The translations under genes were made by a program, and so were the position numbers. Of a stretch of 35,926 nt of DNA, positions 17,728 to 24,683 are shown piece after piece (position 1 is the first letter of the stretch; every line of letters begins with the position of its first letter). Below the pieces are notes generated by a model. The model worked only from the letters and a program-made list of their open reading frames with translations. It did not search any database and was not told where the DNA came from. The DNA comes from Pseudomonadota bacterium (GTDB lineage: Bacteria > Pseudomonadota > Gammaproteobacteria > Pseudomonadales > Pseudohongiellaceae): contig JAQBSZ010000040.1 of the NCBI GenBank assembly GCA_027623555.1, positions 1 to 35,926 of the forward strand. The letters are read 5' to 3'.

Positions 17728-17729
17728 CC

Positions 17730-18368
17730 ATGGCACTAAAGCGGCGAAATACCAAAGAAGATTTGGAGTGGTTGAAGTGGCCACTGGTGTGGCTATTGAT
17801 ATCCATTCTGGCCGCCGTAGTGCTCTACCTGGGTACTGACTATATTCGGGATGAGATTCGCATGGACGAGCTTAATGCTTCGGCTGGATTGGATGTGATC
17901 TCTGAACAGGTTAGTGCGATCGAAGTTTCGGAGCAGATCATCGTAGATAATATCGATCGCTACAACACGATGGTTGCCAATAGGGTAATGGAAGAGGAAG
18001 GCCGGGTCGCACTGCTGGATGAGATCAGCATCATTCGAGAAAGATTCCAGCTCTTCCCGATTTCGGTGGAGATAAGTGAGCAGGACAGGATTCTGCTGGC
18101 GTACCCTGAAGAAGTCGAGTTCCCGGATGAGCAGATCTCGCTGCGCAGCAGTCGGGTGCAGGTGCAAATTCCACTCTTGCACGAAGAAGATCTAGTACGC
18201 TTTCTTTCCGCGTTCCTGCGCGATGGTCGATTAATGGTGGTAAATCGCTGTGCACTTAGCGACACACCGGTCCTTGAGGAAGATATTCTCAGAGTTGTGC
18301 CGCACCAGGTAGCAACTTGTGAATTTTACTGGTATACACTCAGGAACGAACCTTACTCTGGTGTATAA
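17730..18368 (+). CDS. MshJ/PilO-like single-pass pilus assembly protein
   Basis: 212 residues: a short basic cytoplasmic N-terminus (MALKRRNTKEDLEWLKWP), one membrane helix at about 17-35, then a heptad-rich coiled-coil stretch and a small periplasmic alpha/beta domain. This is the layout of PilO/GspM/MshJ proteins. It starts 2 bases after the MshI-like stop and is followed after 9 bases by the MshK-like gene, giving an N-O-P-type order. Function inferred from layout and position rather than strong sequence identity. Confidence 0.65.
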   Translation: MALKRRNTKEDLEWLKWPLVWLLISILAAVVLYLGTDYIRDEIRMDELNASAGLDVISEQVSAIEVSEQIIVDNIDRYNTMVANRVMEEEGRVALLDEISIIRERFQLFPISVEISEQDRILLAYPEEVEFPDEQISLRSSRVQVQIPLLHEEDLVRFLSAFLRDGRLMVVNRCALSDTPVLEEDILRVVPHQVATCEFYWYTLRNEPYSGV

Positions 18369-18377
18369 CTTGTTGAT

Positions 18378-19019
18378 ATGAAAGGATTTAGCATAAGAAA
18401 CCTGGTCAAGAGCAGCATCCCACCGCTGCTGTCTGCGCTGTGTTTCAGCATCCTGGCAGCAGCCGGACTGGTTCTGCTGCCAGAGCAGGCCAGCGCCCAA
18501 TCCCTGGTGCGGCTTTTCTCCACCCCTGCCGAGAGAGCGGAGCTGGAAAGACGCCGACTGCGCGCTTCCCGACCAGATCTGCTGCCCGATCTTCCCCAGG
18601 CTCCATTACAGGTAATAGAATTGCCGATCACGCTGGATGAGGAGCCGGAAGAGATTGTCTATTCATTGGGAGGTACGGTTCTGCGCGGTGACGGAAGCTA
18701 TACCGTTTGGATTAATAATGTGGCCTTGCAGCGAGACAGCTTGCCAGACAATATTGAATTGCTGTCGCCATTCTCCCAGGGCCAGGTAAGGATTCGTAAC
18801 CCACGGACAGGAGCGAGTTACGATGTTAAACCGGGGCAGGTGCTCAATCTGACTACCGGACAATTGCTGGAATCTTATCAAGTATTACCACCGACGCCGA
18901 GTAGCGCTGGTGCGACGGTTGAGGATAATACGCAAGTACCTGCCAACGTAATCGACCTCAGTGTCGATCCTGCACAACTTGTTCAAGACGCTGAAAATCT
19001 CCGAGAGTCATCGCAATGA
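18378..19019 (+). CDS. MshK/PilP-like periplasmic pilus assembly protein
   Basis: 213 residues with a signal peptide (hydrophobic LLSALCFSILAAAGLVLLP, likely cleavage after ASA-Q near residue 40). An Arg-rich stretch (AELERRRLRASRPD) follows, then a small beta domain containing YSLGGTVLRGDGSYTVWIN and VRIRNPRTGASYDVKPGQVL. A one-repeat domain of the kind 'G-xVxRxDGxxTVWINxxxL' is found in MshK/GspB-type proteins that contact the secretin. It follows the MshJ-like gene closely, and its stop overlaps the next start by 4 bases. Confidence 0.65.
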   Translation: MKGFSIRNLVKSSIPPLLSALCFSILAAAGLVLLPEQASAQSLVRLFSTPAERAELERRRLRASRPDLLPDLPQAPLQVIELPITLDEEPEEIVYSLGGTVLRGDGSYTVWINNVALQRDSLPDNIELLSPFSQGQVRIRNPRTGASYDVKPGQVLNLTTGQLLESYQVLPPTPSSAGATVEDNTQVPANVIDLSVDPAQLVQDAENLRESSQ

Positions 19020-19966
19020 ACGCCCGCCCGCTTACCTTTGCTGCCCAGCAGCGCGGTGTAATTCTTCTCATCCTGTCGATGCTAATTTTGATGACGGGTG
19101 CAAGCGTGTTTATCAACGTGATGAATAATAACCTGGTCGAGCAGCGCAACAGCCTTGATACGGCAAGAGTGCTGAATGATGCAAAAGATACCCTAATCTC
19201 CTATGCAATATTACACTCAGACTACTACGGTGCAGCAGGCGCCGGACCCGGTCACCTGCCCTGTCCTGATACAAACGGTGATGGAGTAGAAAATACGCCT
19301 TGTGCTTTCAACGCACTGGGTCGATTACCGCGCTCCGTAGTACTGCCGTCTACTTCCGTGCTGCCAATTTCGACGGCCAACGATGCAACGGATCAACAAC
19401 TCTGGTATGCATTATCCAATGCATTCCGCCGCCTGCCCGCTGGAGCGTTGAACACCACCACGGCCGGTACATTAACCCTGGATGGGCAAGCTGGCATCGC
19501 CGCCGTGCTCATAGCTCCCGGTGAAATCCTCGGCTCACAAACACGGCGTAACAATACCAATTCGAACTACCTCGAAGCAGGTAATGCCGGTGGCCAGAAT
19601 TTTGTCAGTAACGATGCCGCGGATCCTGATAATTTCAATGACCGGGTACTTGCTATCTCAATTACTGAAATCTTGTCCCCAGTTACTGCGCGCGTTGCCG
19701 AGGCAATCAAACTCGAACTGGATAACTACCATGCAGTAGATGGCGCCTATCCAGACGACACCTCCTTCGATGATCCGCTGCTGGTCGACTATGCAACCGC
19801 ACTCGCCGCGGCTCCAGCCTGGTTGGCAAACAACGGCTGGATTGCAAATTCCACTTATACAAAGTTGAGCGCTGACACGGCTACGGTGGCCTTTACCGGC
19901 TGTGGCATCACTTATAGTTTGGCTGAATCGGCGTTAAGCGTTACCAGAACAGGCGCTCAATGCTGA
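19016..19966 (+). CDS. Pilin-like (PilX/MshP-type) protein
   Basis: 316 residues with an N-terminal hydrophobic helix after a basic start: QQRGVILLILSMLILMTGAS. The Gly before a run of hydrophobic residues is like a prepilin-peptidase site, but there is no Glu at position +5, as in PilX/MshP- or GspK-type minor pilins. After the helix comes GHLPCPDTNGDGVENTPC, a Cys pair in a short loop, which recurs in the next gene as LPCPATA...C. The long C-terminal domain includes DRVLAISITEILSPVTARVA and ends in Cys. Probably a minor or tip pseudopilin. Its start overlaps the MshK-like stop (ATGA), and its end overlaps the next gene by 7 bases. Confidence 0.7.
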   Translation: MNARPLTFAAQQRGVILLILSMLILMTGASVFINVMNNNLVEQRNSLDTARVLNDAKDTLISYAILHSDYYGAAGAGPGHLPCPDTNGDGVENTPCAFNALGRLPRSVVLPSTSVLPISTANDATDQQLWYALSNAFRRLPAGALNTTTAGTLTLDGQAGIAAVLIAPGEILGSQTRRNNTNSNYLEAGNAGGQNFVSNDAADPDNFNDRVLAISITEILSPVTARVAEAIKLELDNYHAVDGAYPDDTSFDDPLLVDYATALAAAPAWLANNGWIANSTYTKLSADTATVAFTGCGITYSLAESALSVTRTGAQC

Positions 19967-20709
19967 TGGCCAGGCAATTAACAAAAACAACGCTCACACA
20001 GGCAAGCATTGCTGGTTTCAGCCTGTTGGAGATGGCTGTGGTTTTGATGATCGTGGGGTTTTTACTCGGCGGTCTGCTAATGTCGGTTACCACCACGCAG
20101 GAGATGAACCGGCGCGATGCAGCCCAGAGCAGTCTCGATGAGATGCTGGACGCTCTGTATGGTTTCGCCCAGGCTACCGGTCGGCTGCCATGCCCGGCGA
20201 CAGCGGTCAGTGCCGGAGCCGAAGCGCCTCTGGGCGGCGGCAACTGTACCCAACAACATGGATTCATACCCTCTGCAACCCTTGGGCTGGCCGGGCCAAT
20301 TAATGCAGATGGCCTGTTAGTGGACGAGTGGTTGAATCCGTTTCGTTACTCGGTGAGCACGGCAAACGGTAATGCCTTCACCACAGTAAACGGTATGCGC
20401 ACGGCAACCATCGGCGCCCTGGCACCAAATTTACGGGTATGTACCGCCGCTGCCTGTGGCACTGAGATAGTGAGTGCAGTCCCGGTAGTACTCTTTTCAA
20501 TGGGAGCGGACTGGAACGATTTTACTGCCGCCGATGTGGATGAAACTGAAAACTCCGGTGAAGTCACCATTGCAGGATACCGGCACGGCAATGATCCTAA
20601 TTTCGTCTCAGCGGCTACCTATATAGAAGACACCTATGATGATGTGATTACCTGGATGTCACCTAACGTTCTCTACACCAGGATGATTGCTGCAGGGCAA
20701 CTACCATAA
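19960..20709 (+). CDS. Prepilin-type pseudopilin
   Basis: 249 residues with a classical type IV prepilin leader: short basic/polar leader then GFSLLEMAVVLMIVGFLLGG, cleavage after Gly and Glu at +5. The leader MLMARQLTKTTLTQASIAG is somewhat long. The globular part carries GRLPCPATAVSAGAEAPLGG and a following Cys, paralleling the LPCP..C loop of the preceding protein, then INADGLLVDEWLNPFRYSVS. It ends ITWMSPNVLYTRMIAAGQLP, and a degenerate copy of this tail lies just downstream (20719-20832). Probably a minor pilin of the cluster. The start overlaps the upstream gene by 7 bases. Confidence 0.82.
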   Translation: MLMARQLTKTTLTQASIAGFSLLEMAVVLMIVGFLLGGLLMSVTTTQEMNRRDAAQSSLDEMLDALYGFAQATGRLPCPATAVSAGAEAPLGGGNCTQQHGFIPSATLGLAGPINADGLLVDEWLNPFRYSVSTANGNAFTTVNGMRTATIGALAPNLRVCTAAACGTEIVSAVPVVLFSMGADWNDFTAADVDETENSGEVTIAGYRHGNDPNFVSAATYIEDTYDDVITWMSPNVLYTRMIAAGQLP

Positions 20710-20718
20710 TGAGATCTC

Positions 20719-20832
20719 TTTACGTGGATGTCCCTCTATTTCCCTCTATTTCCACCCAAAATTCTGCACACCAGAATGATTGCCGCCGGGCGTGCCAAAA
20801 AGAACTCTGCCTGTTCGCTTAAATCACTTTAA
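20719..20832 (+). pseudogene. Decayed 3' fragment of a pseudopilin gene
   Basis: In one frame this stretch reads FTWMS, a scrambled insert, then PKILHTRMIAAGRA, close to the end of the upstream pseudopilin (TWMSPNVLYTRMIAAG). By eye, bases 20755-20790 match 20662-20697 at 28 of 36 positions, and most differences are synonymous or conservative. The scrambled part contains an exact tandem 10-mer, TCCCTCTATT (20731-20740 and 20741-20750). No start codon with a ribosome site or pilin leader precedes it. It is best read as the remnant of a tandemly duplicated pilin gene. Confidence 0.6.
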
Positions 20833-20850
20833 CCAGATAAAGAGTATTCC

Positions 20851-21522
20851 GTGAACGATCAGGAACAGGAAGCAAGCCAGAATGAGGCAGCAGAAGAGGG
20901 CGAAGTCGATCCATCGATTCGTATATTGCTGGTGGAAGACGACGCGGCACTGCGTCTGGTTATGCGCAACGTGCTCGAGAATAACGACTACCATGTACAA
21001 GAGGCCGATAGTCAGGTCACTGCCGAGTCGATCCTAAAAAAAGATCCTCAGATAGCCGTAATCGTGCTTGATCTAGGCCTGCCACCCTCTCCTCATACCA
21101 CCAGCGAAGGATTGGCCATTATAAAATCGGTCGTAGATCAGCTCTATGCTGCCAAGATAGTCGTGTTAACCGGTCAGGATGAAGAGAGTTCTGCGCTCGC
21201 CGCCATCAAGGAAGGTGCCTTCGACTTCCTCGCCAAGCCTTCCAAGTCAGAAGAAATCCTCAATTCCGTGCAACGCGCGGTGCTTTTTTATCGCAAGGAG
21301 CGAACGCTATCTGAAGAGCAAGGGCTTACTCGCTTGCAGATCAATGCAAAAGTTGCCGATGGCTTGAAAGCAGTTCGGGAAGAAGCTGAAGAAAAACTGG
21401 TCAGGAGAGTACTCAAAGATACTCAATTTAACGTCTATCAGAGTGCCGCCCGACTCGGGTTAAAGCGGGAAAGCATTTATTATTTTCTAAAAAAATTCGG
21501 CATCAAACGTGACGATGGCTAG
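20851..21522 (+). CDS. Response regulator: receiver domain plus Fis-type helix-turn-helix
   Basis: 223 residues from a GTG start. After an acidic, Gln/Glu-rich leader of about 22 residues comes a CheY-like receiver: IRILLVEDDAALRLVMRNVL with the acidic pair, phospho-acceptor Asp74 in VLDLGLP, the Thr of VLTGQD and Lys of FLAKPSK. A helical linker leads to a Fis-like helix-turn-helix at about 185-220 (FNVYQSAARLGLKRESIYYF). The sigma-54-activating AAA domain is missing, so this is a RegA/PrsR-like, not NtrC-like, regulator. It overlaps the kinase gene, with which it forms a two-component pair, and lies between pilin genes, suggesting control of pilus expression. Confidence 0.88.
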   Translation: MNDQEQEASQNEAAEEGEVDPSIRILLVEDDAALRLVMRNVLENNDYHVQEADSQVTAESILKKDPQIAVIVLDLGLPPSPHTTSEGLAIIKSVVDQLYAAKIVVLTGQDEESSALAAIKEGAFDFLAKPSKSEEILNSVQRAVLFYRKERTLSEEQGLTRLQINAKVADGLKAVREEAEEKLVRRVLKDTQFNVYQSAARLGLKRESIYYFLKKFGIKRDDG

Positions 21523-22024
21523 TCTCTATCCCTATCTGATTCTGATCGGAATCAGCATCATCCTGGCAACTACCTGGTTGCTCGGTCAGGCGCGCAGGCG
21601 CGCACGCATTACCAATGAGCTGGTTACTCTCAATCAGCAACTCGGTTTTGATCTGCCAGATTTTCTGCGCCGCTGTTGGACTCCTCTGTCCAAGGCAGGA
21701 TTCCGAGGTATTAGCTGGCAACTCGACTGGTTCGGCTCCAGTCTCGCGCACACCGAAGGGGCAGAAGGAGAGATATTCATCCATCGCAAACTTGAAGTGG
21801 AAGACATCACTCTGATGGTGAATTTGTACGACGGTAAGCGTCGCTTTGAGCAACGTTACTTCAGCACGGTCCTGTCCGATAGTTTCTTTCTTCTGCTGTA
21901 TACCGATATGTGGGTGAAGCTCGGTACCGTGCAGGGAGCCTTCGCCCAGACCGCCAAGATGAGCGTGTTTCTGCAACATGACATGAAGAATATCGTGCAG
22001 CTGATCAGCCTGGTAGCCGAGTAA
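21515..22024 (+). CDS. Membrane sensor histidine kinase, N-terminal part (interrupted by in-frame TAA)
   Basis: Residues 1-169 of what appears to be a 352-codon histidine kinase. One N-terminal membrane helix (LYPYLILIGISIILATTWLL), a cytoplasmic region of about 120 residues without a recognised sensor domain, then the phospho-acceptor box QHDMKNIVQLISLVAE with His155. TAA follows at codon 170 (22022-22024), inside the dimerisation helix, and the same frame stays open afterwards through the ATP-binding domain. ATG at 21515 is used; GTG at 21509 is the alternative. It overlaps the regulator gene by 8 bases. As written, the product could not phosphorylate itself without the second half. Confidence 0.75.
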   Translation: MASLYPYLILIGISIILATTWLLGQARRRARITNELVTLNQQLGFDLPDFLRRCWTPLSKAGFRGISWQLDWFGSSLAHTEGAEGEIFIHRKLEVEDITLMVNLYDGKRRFEQRYFSTVLSDSFFLLLYTDMWVKLGTVQGAFAQTAKMSVFLQHDMKNIVQLISLVAE

Positions 22025-22081
22025 CTCGAATCAACCCCGAGCTACAAGGAAGAAAAACTGCTGGATAGTCTTCGAACTGTC

Positions 22082-22573
22082 ATGCCCACCCTGCGCGAAA
22101 GATCAGAGCGATTCCTCAGTACACTCTCCAGCCAGGCACCCCAACGGGCGATGAAACCGGTAGATCTATGTAAAGCGTTTCACAAAACGGCACATATACA
22201 TGATTTGAATATCGAAATTAGCGGTGTTGGCCAGGCTTTGATAAACGAGCAGTCACTCAACAGCATCTGCGACAACCTGTTTGGCAACTATATTGATGAA
22301 AGCCGCAGAAACCCTACGTCTCAGCCATCTATCGAGATCAAGATAGAAGATTCGGAGCAGAATTTGGCAGTTTCCATACGGGATATCAATGGCCGGCCTT
22401 GTGTGTGGCCAGAACGGCTCTTTGAGCCGTTCTGGAGTGAGAAGGGAGATGGCCTGGGCATCGGCCTATACCACGCCAGGCAGCTAGTTACGCGGGCCGG
22501 CGGCTCTCTGCAGGCTATTACACCCAAAGACGAGCCCATGACTTTCGTGGTATACCTGCCAAAATCTCTGTAA
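22082..22573 (+). CDS. Histidine kinase, C-terminal ATP-binding part (same gene as upstream fragment)
   Basis: 163 residues from the first ATG after the TAA, in the same frame as the upstream kinase fragment. The frame between 22025 and 22081 is open and reads LESTPSYKEEKLLDSLRTV, the expected second helix of the dimerisation domain. The HATPase domain shows the N box (LNSICDNLFGNYIDESRR), F box (ERLFEPFWSEKG) and G box (GDGLGIGLYHARQLVTRAGG), resembling PrsK/NtrB-type kinases. No ribosome site is evident before 22082. Together with 21515-22024 it is most simply one kinase gene broken by a single nonsense codon. Confidence 0.75.
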   Translation: MPTLRERSERFLSTLSSQAPQRAMKPVDLCKAFHKTAHIHDLNIEISGVGQALINEQSLNSICDNLFGNYIDESRRNPTSQPSIEIKIEDSEQNLAVSIRDINGRPCVWPERLFEPFWSEKGDGLGIGLYHARQLVTRAGGSLQAITPKDEPMTFVVYLPKSL

Positions 22574-22587
22574 AAAAAACCTACATC

Positions 22588-22616
22588 TTGCGGGGGGTTC
22601 GGCCGCTCTATATAGT
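22588..22616 (+). promoter_or_regulatory. Candidate sigma-70 promoter for the major-pilin-like gene
   Basis: TTGCGG at 22588-22593 and TATAGT at 22611-22616 have an ideal 17 bp spacer and lie 74 bp upstream of the pilin ATG. The -35 match is partial. A long leader and own terminator suit a separately and strongly transcribed pilin gene. Confidence 0.4.
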
Positions 22617-22689
22617 GGCGCCACCTTACAAAATCTGTAGTAATTTTAGTTATCGAAATTCAGACAATTTATTCCAGGGGGATAAACCC

Positions 22690-23376
22690 ATGAGAAACTC
22701 AATGAAGGCAATCGCAGTGCAGAAACAGCAAGGTTTCACGCTGATCGAAATTGCCATTGTATTGGTCATTATTGGTCTGCTGGTTGGCGGGGTATTGCAG
22801 GGCCAGGAGTTGATTGAGAACTCCCGCGTCAAGCAGGCTGTCAAAGACATGAATGGAACGGCGGCGGCTGTATTCGCCTACCAGGACCGTTATGGTCGTG
22901 TTCCTGGCGATGATGGCCCAACGGCCACGTTGGCGGGTCGGGGCTCAAGCTGGACCAGTGCGGCGATTGGTGGCGACGCCGACGGGCGCCTGGAAGTGGC
23001 TGTCAATGCTACCTTTAATGGGGCGGGTGAGAGCGGCACGTTCTGGCGTCAACTAAAAGCCGCTGGCTTCATCTCTGGCTCTCCAACTGATACTGGGATC
23101 GCTGCATTACCGACAAATTCCTGGGGCGGCATGGTTGGGGTAACCTCAGCCAATATGGGTGGCAACCTCGGAGGAAACAAGGTCTGTTTGAGCCAGGTTC
23201 CTGGTTCCGCCGCGATTGCTATCGACGGTGAGCTGGATGACGGTTCCGGTGCTACTGGCCGTGTCAGAGCAACACTGGGTACAACTGGTACCAATACTAA
23301 TCCGTCTAACACTGTAATGGGTGGTGGCGGCGTGTATTCAGAAGACGATAGCTATACGCTCTGCTATCGGATCTAA
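22690..23376 (+). CDS. Major-pilin-like type IV prepilin
   Basis: 228 residues from ATG 22690, which follows a purine-rich site (AGGGGGA) by 7 bases; upstream in-frame starts would give an untypical leader. The prepilin leader MRNSMKAIAVQKQQ is cleaved before FTLIEIAIVLVIIGLLVGGV, with Glu at +5. The globular part includes AYQDRYGRVPGDDGPTATLA, then GTFWRQLKAAGFISGSPTD, and ends with a Cys-bounded loop: KVCLSQVPG to YTLCYRI, enclosing IDGELDDGSGATGRVRATLG. This is a known prepilin family layout. Its own promoter candidate and strong terminator suggest it is the most expressed pilin of the cluster. Confidence 0.88.
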   Translation: MRNSMKAIAVQKQQGFTLIEIAIVLVIIGLLVGGVLQGQELIENSRVKQAVKDMNGTAAAVFAYQDRYGRVPGDDGPTATLAGRGSSWTSAAIGGDADGRLEVAVNATFNGAGESGTFWRQLKAAGFISGSPTDTGIAALPTNSWGGMVGVTSANMGGNLGGNKVCLSQVPGSAAIAIDGELDDGSGATGRVRATLGTTGTNTNPSNTVMGGGGVYSEDDSYTLCYRI

Positions 23377-23391
23377 GTATTTTATTTTAAG

Positions 23392-23420
23392 AAAACCCGA
23401 CCTGAGGTCGGGTTTTTTTT
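23392..23420 (+). terminator. Rho-independent terminator after the pilin gene
   Basis: Stem AAAACCCGACC, loop TGA, pairing arm GGTCGGGTTTT and a T8 tract, 15 bp after the pilin stop. The A-rich left flank may also let it act on the convergent lspA transcript. Confidence 0.92.
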
Positions 23421-23481
23421 GCTTTCTCTTCTTTTGCTGAAAGAAAACTTCCTGTATTTTTTCAGTATCTCTAACAGAGAA

Positions 23482-23973
23482 TTAGGCGGAGGAATCATCT
23501 GATGCAGGATGGGCCAGGAAGCTGAGGACCAGCATCGGCCAGATGCCGACATGCACCATGACGTCGGCTGTGTTGAATACGTAGTTCCAATAAGGGATGT
23601 GTTGAATATCGATGAAGTCGATGACGCTTCCGTAGATGAGTCGGTCCAGGATGTTGCTGGCGCCTCCGCCAACGATGAATGCGAAGCAGATGTATTCATA
23701 GTGCTGAACGGCCTTGCCAAACCACAAGTAAGCCATAACTGCACACAACAAGCCGATGCTTATCAGGCCAAAAATCCAACCCATCCCCTGGGCAAGCCCA
23801 AACACACCGCCGTAGTTGCGAATGTGGGTGAAGTGGATCAGGCTATTCAATTCGACCGTGGAATTCTGCGCAATAGTGTTGTTAACCCAATAGCCAATCA
23901 ATTGCGAAGCTAACAATACGCCTATTACGATACTAATGAACAAGGCCATGTGCCTGATTTTTGAAGTCGGCAT
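23482..23973 (-). CDS. lspA: Lipoprotein signal peptidase (signal peptidase II)
   Basis: Inner-membrane aspartyl protease that cleaves prolipoprotein signal peptides. About 163 residues, four membrane helices. Conserved features are HIRNYGGVFGLAQG, GGGASNILDRLIYGSVIDFI and VFNTADV; the catalytic Asp pair is in VIDF and TAD. The ATG at 23973 is used, giving a typical short N-terminus before the first helix; a TTG at 24009 is possible. It is last in a minus-strand group with a histidine phosphatase and glpK, rather than beside ileS as in most gammaproteobacteria, so it may be a second copy. Confidence 0.85.
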   Translation of the reverse strand: MPTSKIRHMALFISIVIGVLLASQLIGYWVNNTIAQNSTVELNSLIHFTHIRNYGGVFGLAQGMGWIFGLISIGLLCAVMAYLWFGKAVQHYEYICFAFIVGGGASNILDRLIYGSVIDFIDIQHIPYWNYVFNTADVMVHVGIWPMLVLSFLAHPASDDSSA

Positions 23974-24048
23974 GATTTCTGTACTTTTTGACGAAGTTTC
24001 CAGCGGCAACCCGATTAGAGTATCACAATCGTAGGCGCGATATTAACA

Positions 24049-24672
24049 TCAGCAAGATGGCCTGACTTCCTTAAACGGCTTGTCTGCGTACTGAATGATG
24101 CGCCGATTTCCTGCGGCGTCAAATTCGATAATGCTATGGGCACAGTTATGCATATGCGGTGGTGTCCAGAGTTGTTCCATGGGCAGGTTTTCAACATGGC
24201 AGAGCACTGACTTGATTAACGCACCATGACTCACAACGGCAATCTGTTTCTCAGGATGGCGCACGGCAATGCCGTCAATGGTTTGGATCGCCCGTAGCTG
24301 CAGATCATAGAATGTCTCGGCACCGGAGATGTTGAACAGATGGGGTTCGTTCCAGAAGTGATTGAACGACTCAGGATACTGCGATTCTACCTCATCGTAT
24401 AAATGTCCCTCCCAGGGCCCCATGTGAATTTCTCGCAGTTCATCCAGATACTCGATTGCTCCTTCGTGATGAGGAAAAGCCTGCGCCGCTGTTTGTCGGG
24501 TGCGCAAACTGCTGCTGCAAAACACTTGCTCGAAATGCACCTGCTGCAGTTTTTCACCCAATTGCCTGGCTTGCTTTAGGCCCAGTTCGGTAAGTCGGGA
24601 TTCACTCTGACCCTGTACTCGACGTTCGGAGTTCCAGTCAGTCTGGCCATGTCGTATTAGATGCAGTTGCAT
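24049..24672 (-). CDS. Histidine phosphatase (phosphoglycerate mutase/CobC-like)
   Basis: 207-residue cytosolic enzyme of the histidine phosphatase superfamily. The catalytic motif LIRHGQTDWN (RHG) is at the start, followed by LTELGLKQARQLGEKL and the SSSLRTRQTA phosphate pocket. The acid residue is in ELREIHMGPWEG, and the second catalytic His in AVVSHGALIKSVL. Substrate may be a phosphosugar, phosphoglycerate or alpha-ribazole phosphate; the sequence does not decide. It lies 11 bases after glpK on the same strand, so it is probably cotranscribed and may act on a phosphorylated C3 or sugar compound. Confidence 0.87.
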   Translation of the reverse strand: MQLHLIRHGQTDWNSERRVQGQSESRLTELGLKQARQLGEKLQQVHFEQVFCSSSLRTRQTAAQAFPHHEGAIEYLDELREIHMGPWEGHLYDEVESQYPESFNHFWNEPHLFNISGAETFYDLQLRAIQTIDGIAVRHPEKQIAVVSHGALIKSVLCHVENLPMEQLWTPPHMHNCAHSIIEFDAAGNRRIIQYADKPFKEVRPSC

Positions 24673-24683
24673 AAGCTAATCTG

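Noticed and set aside
22613..22632. Sigma-54 promoter ahead of the pilin gene
   Set aside because: A TGGC-like -24 is present, but the -12 GC is missing at the right spacing, and the regulator in the cluster lacks a sigma-54-activating AAA domain.
22588..22689. Start of the pilin at 22588
   Set aside because: It would place over 30 atypical residues before the prepilin leader; ATG 22690 has a purine-rich ribosome site and a normal leader.
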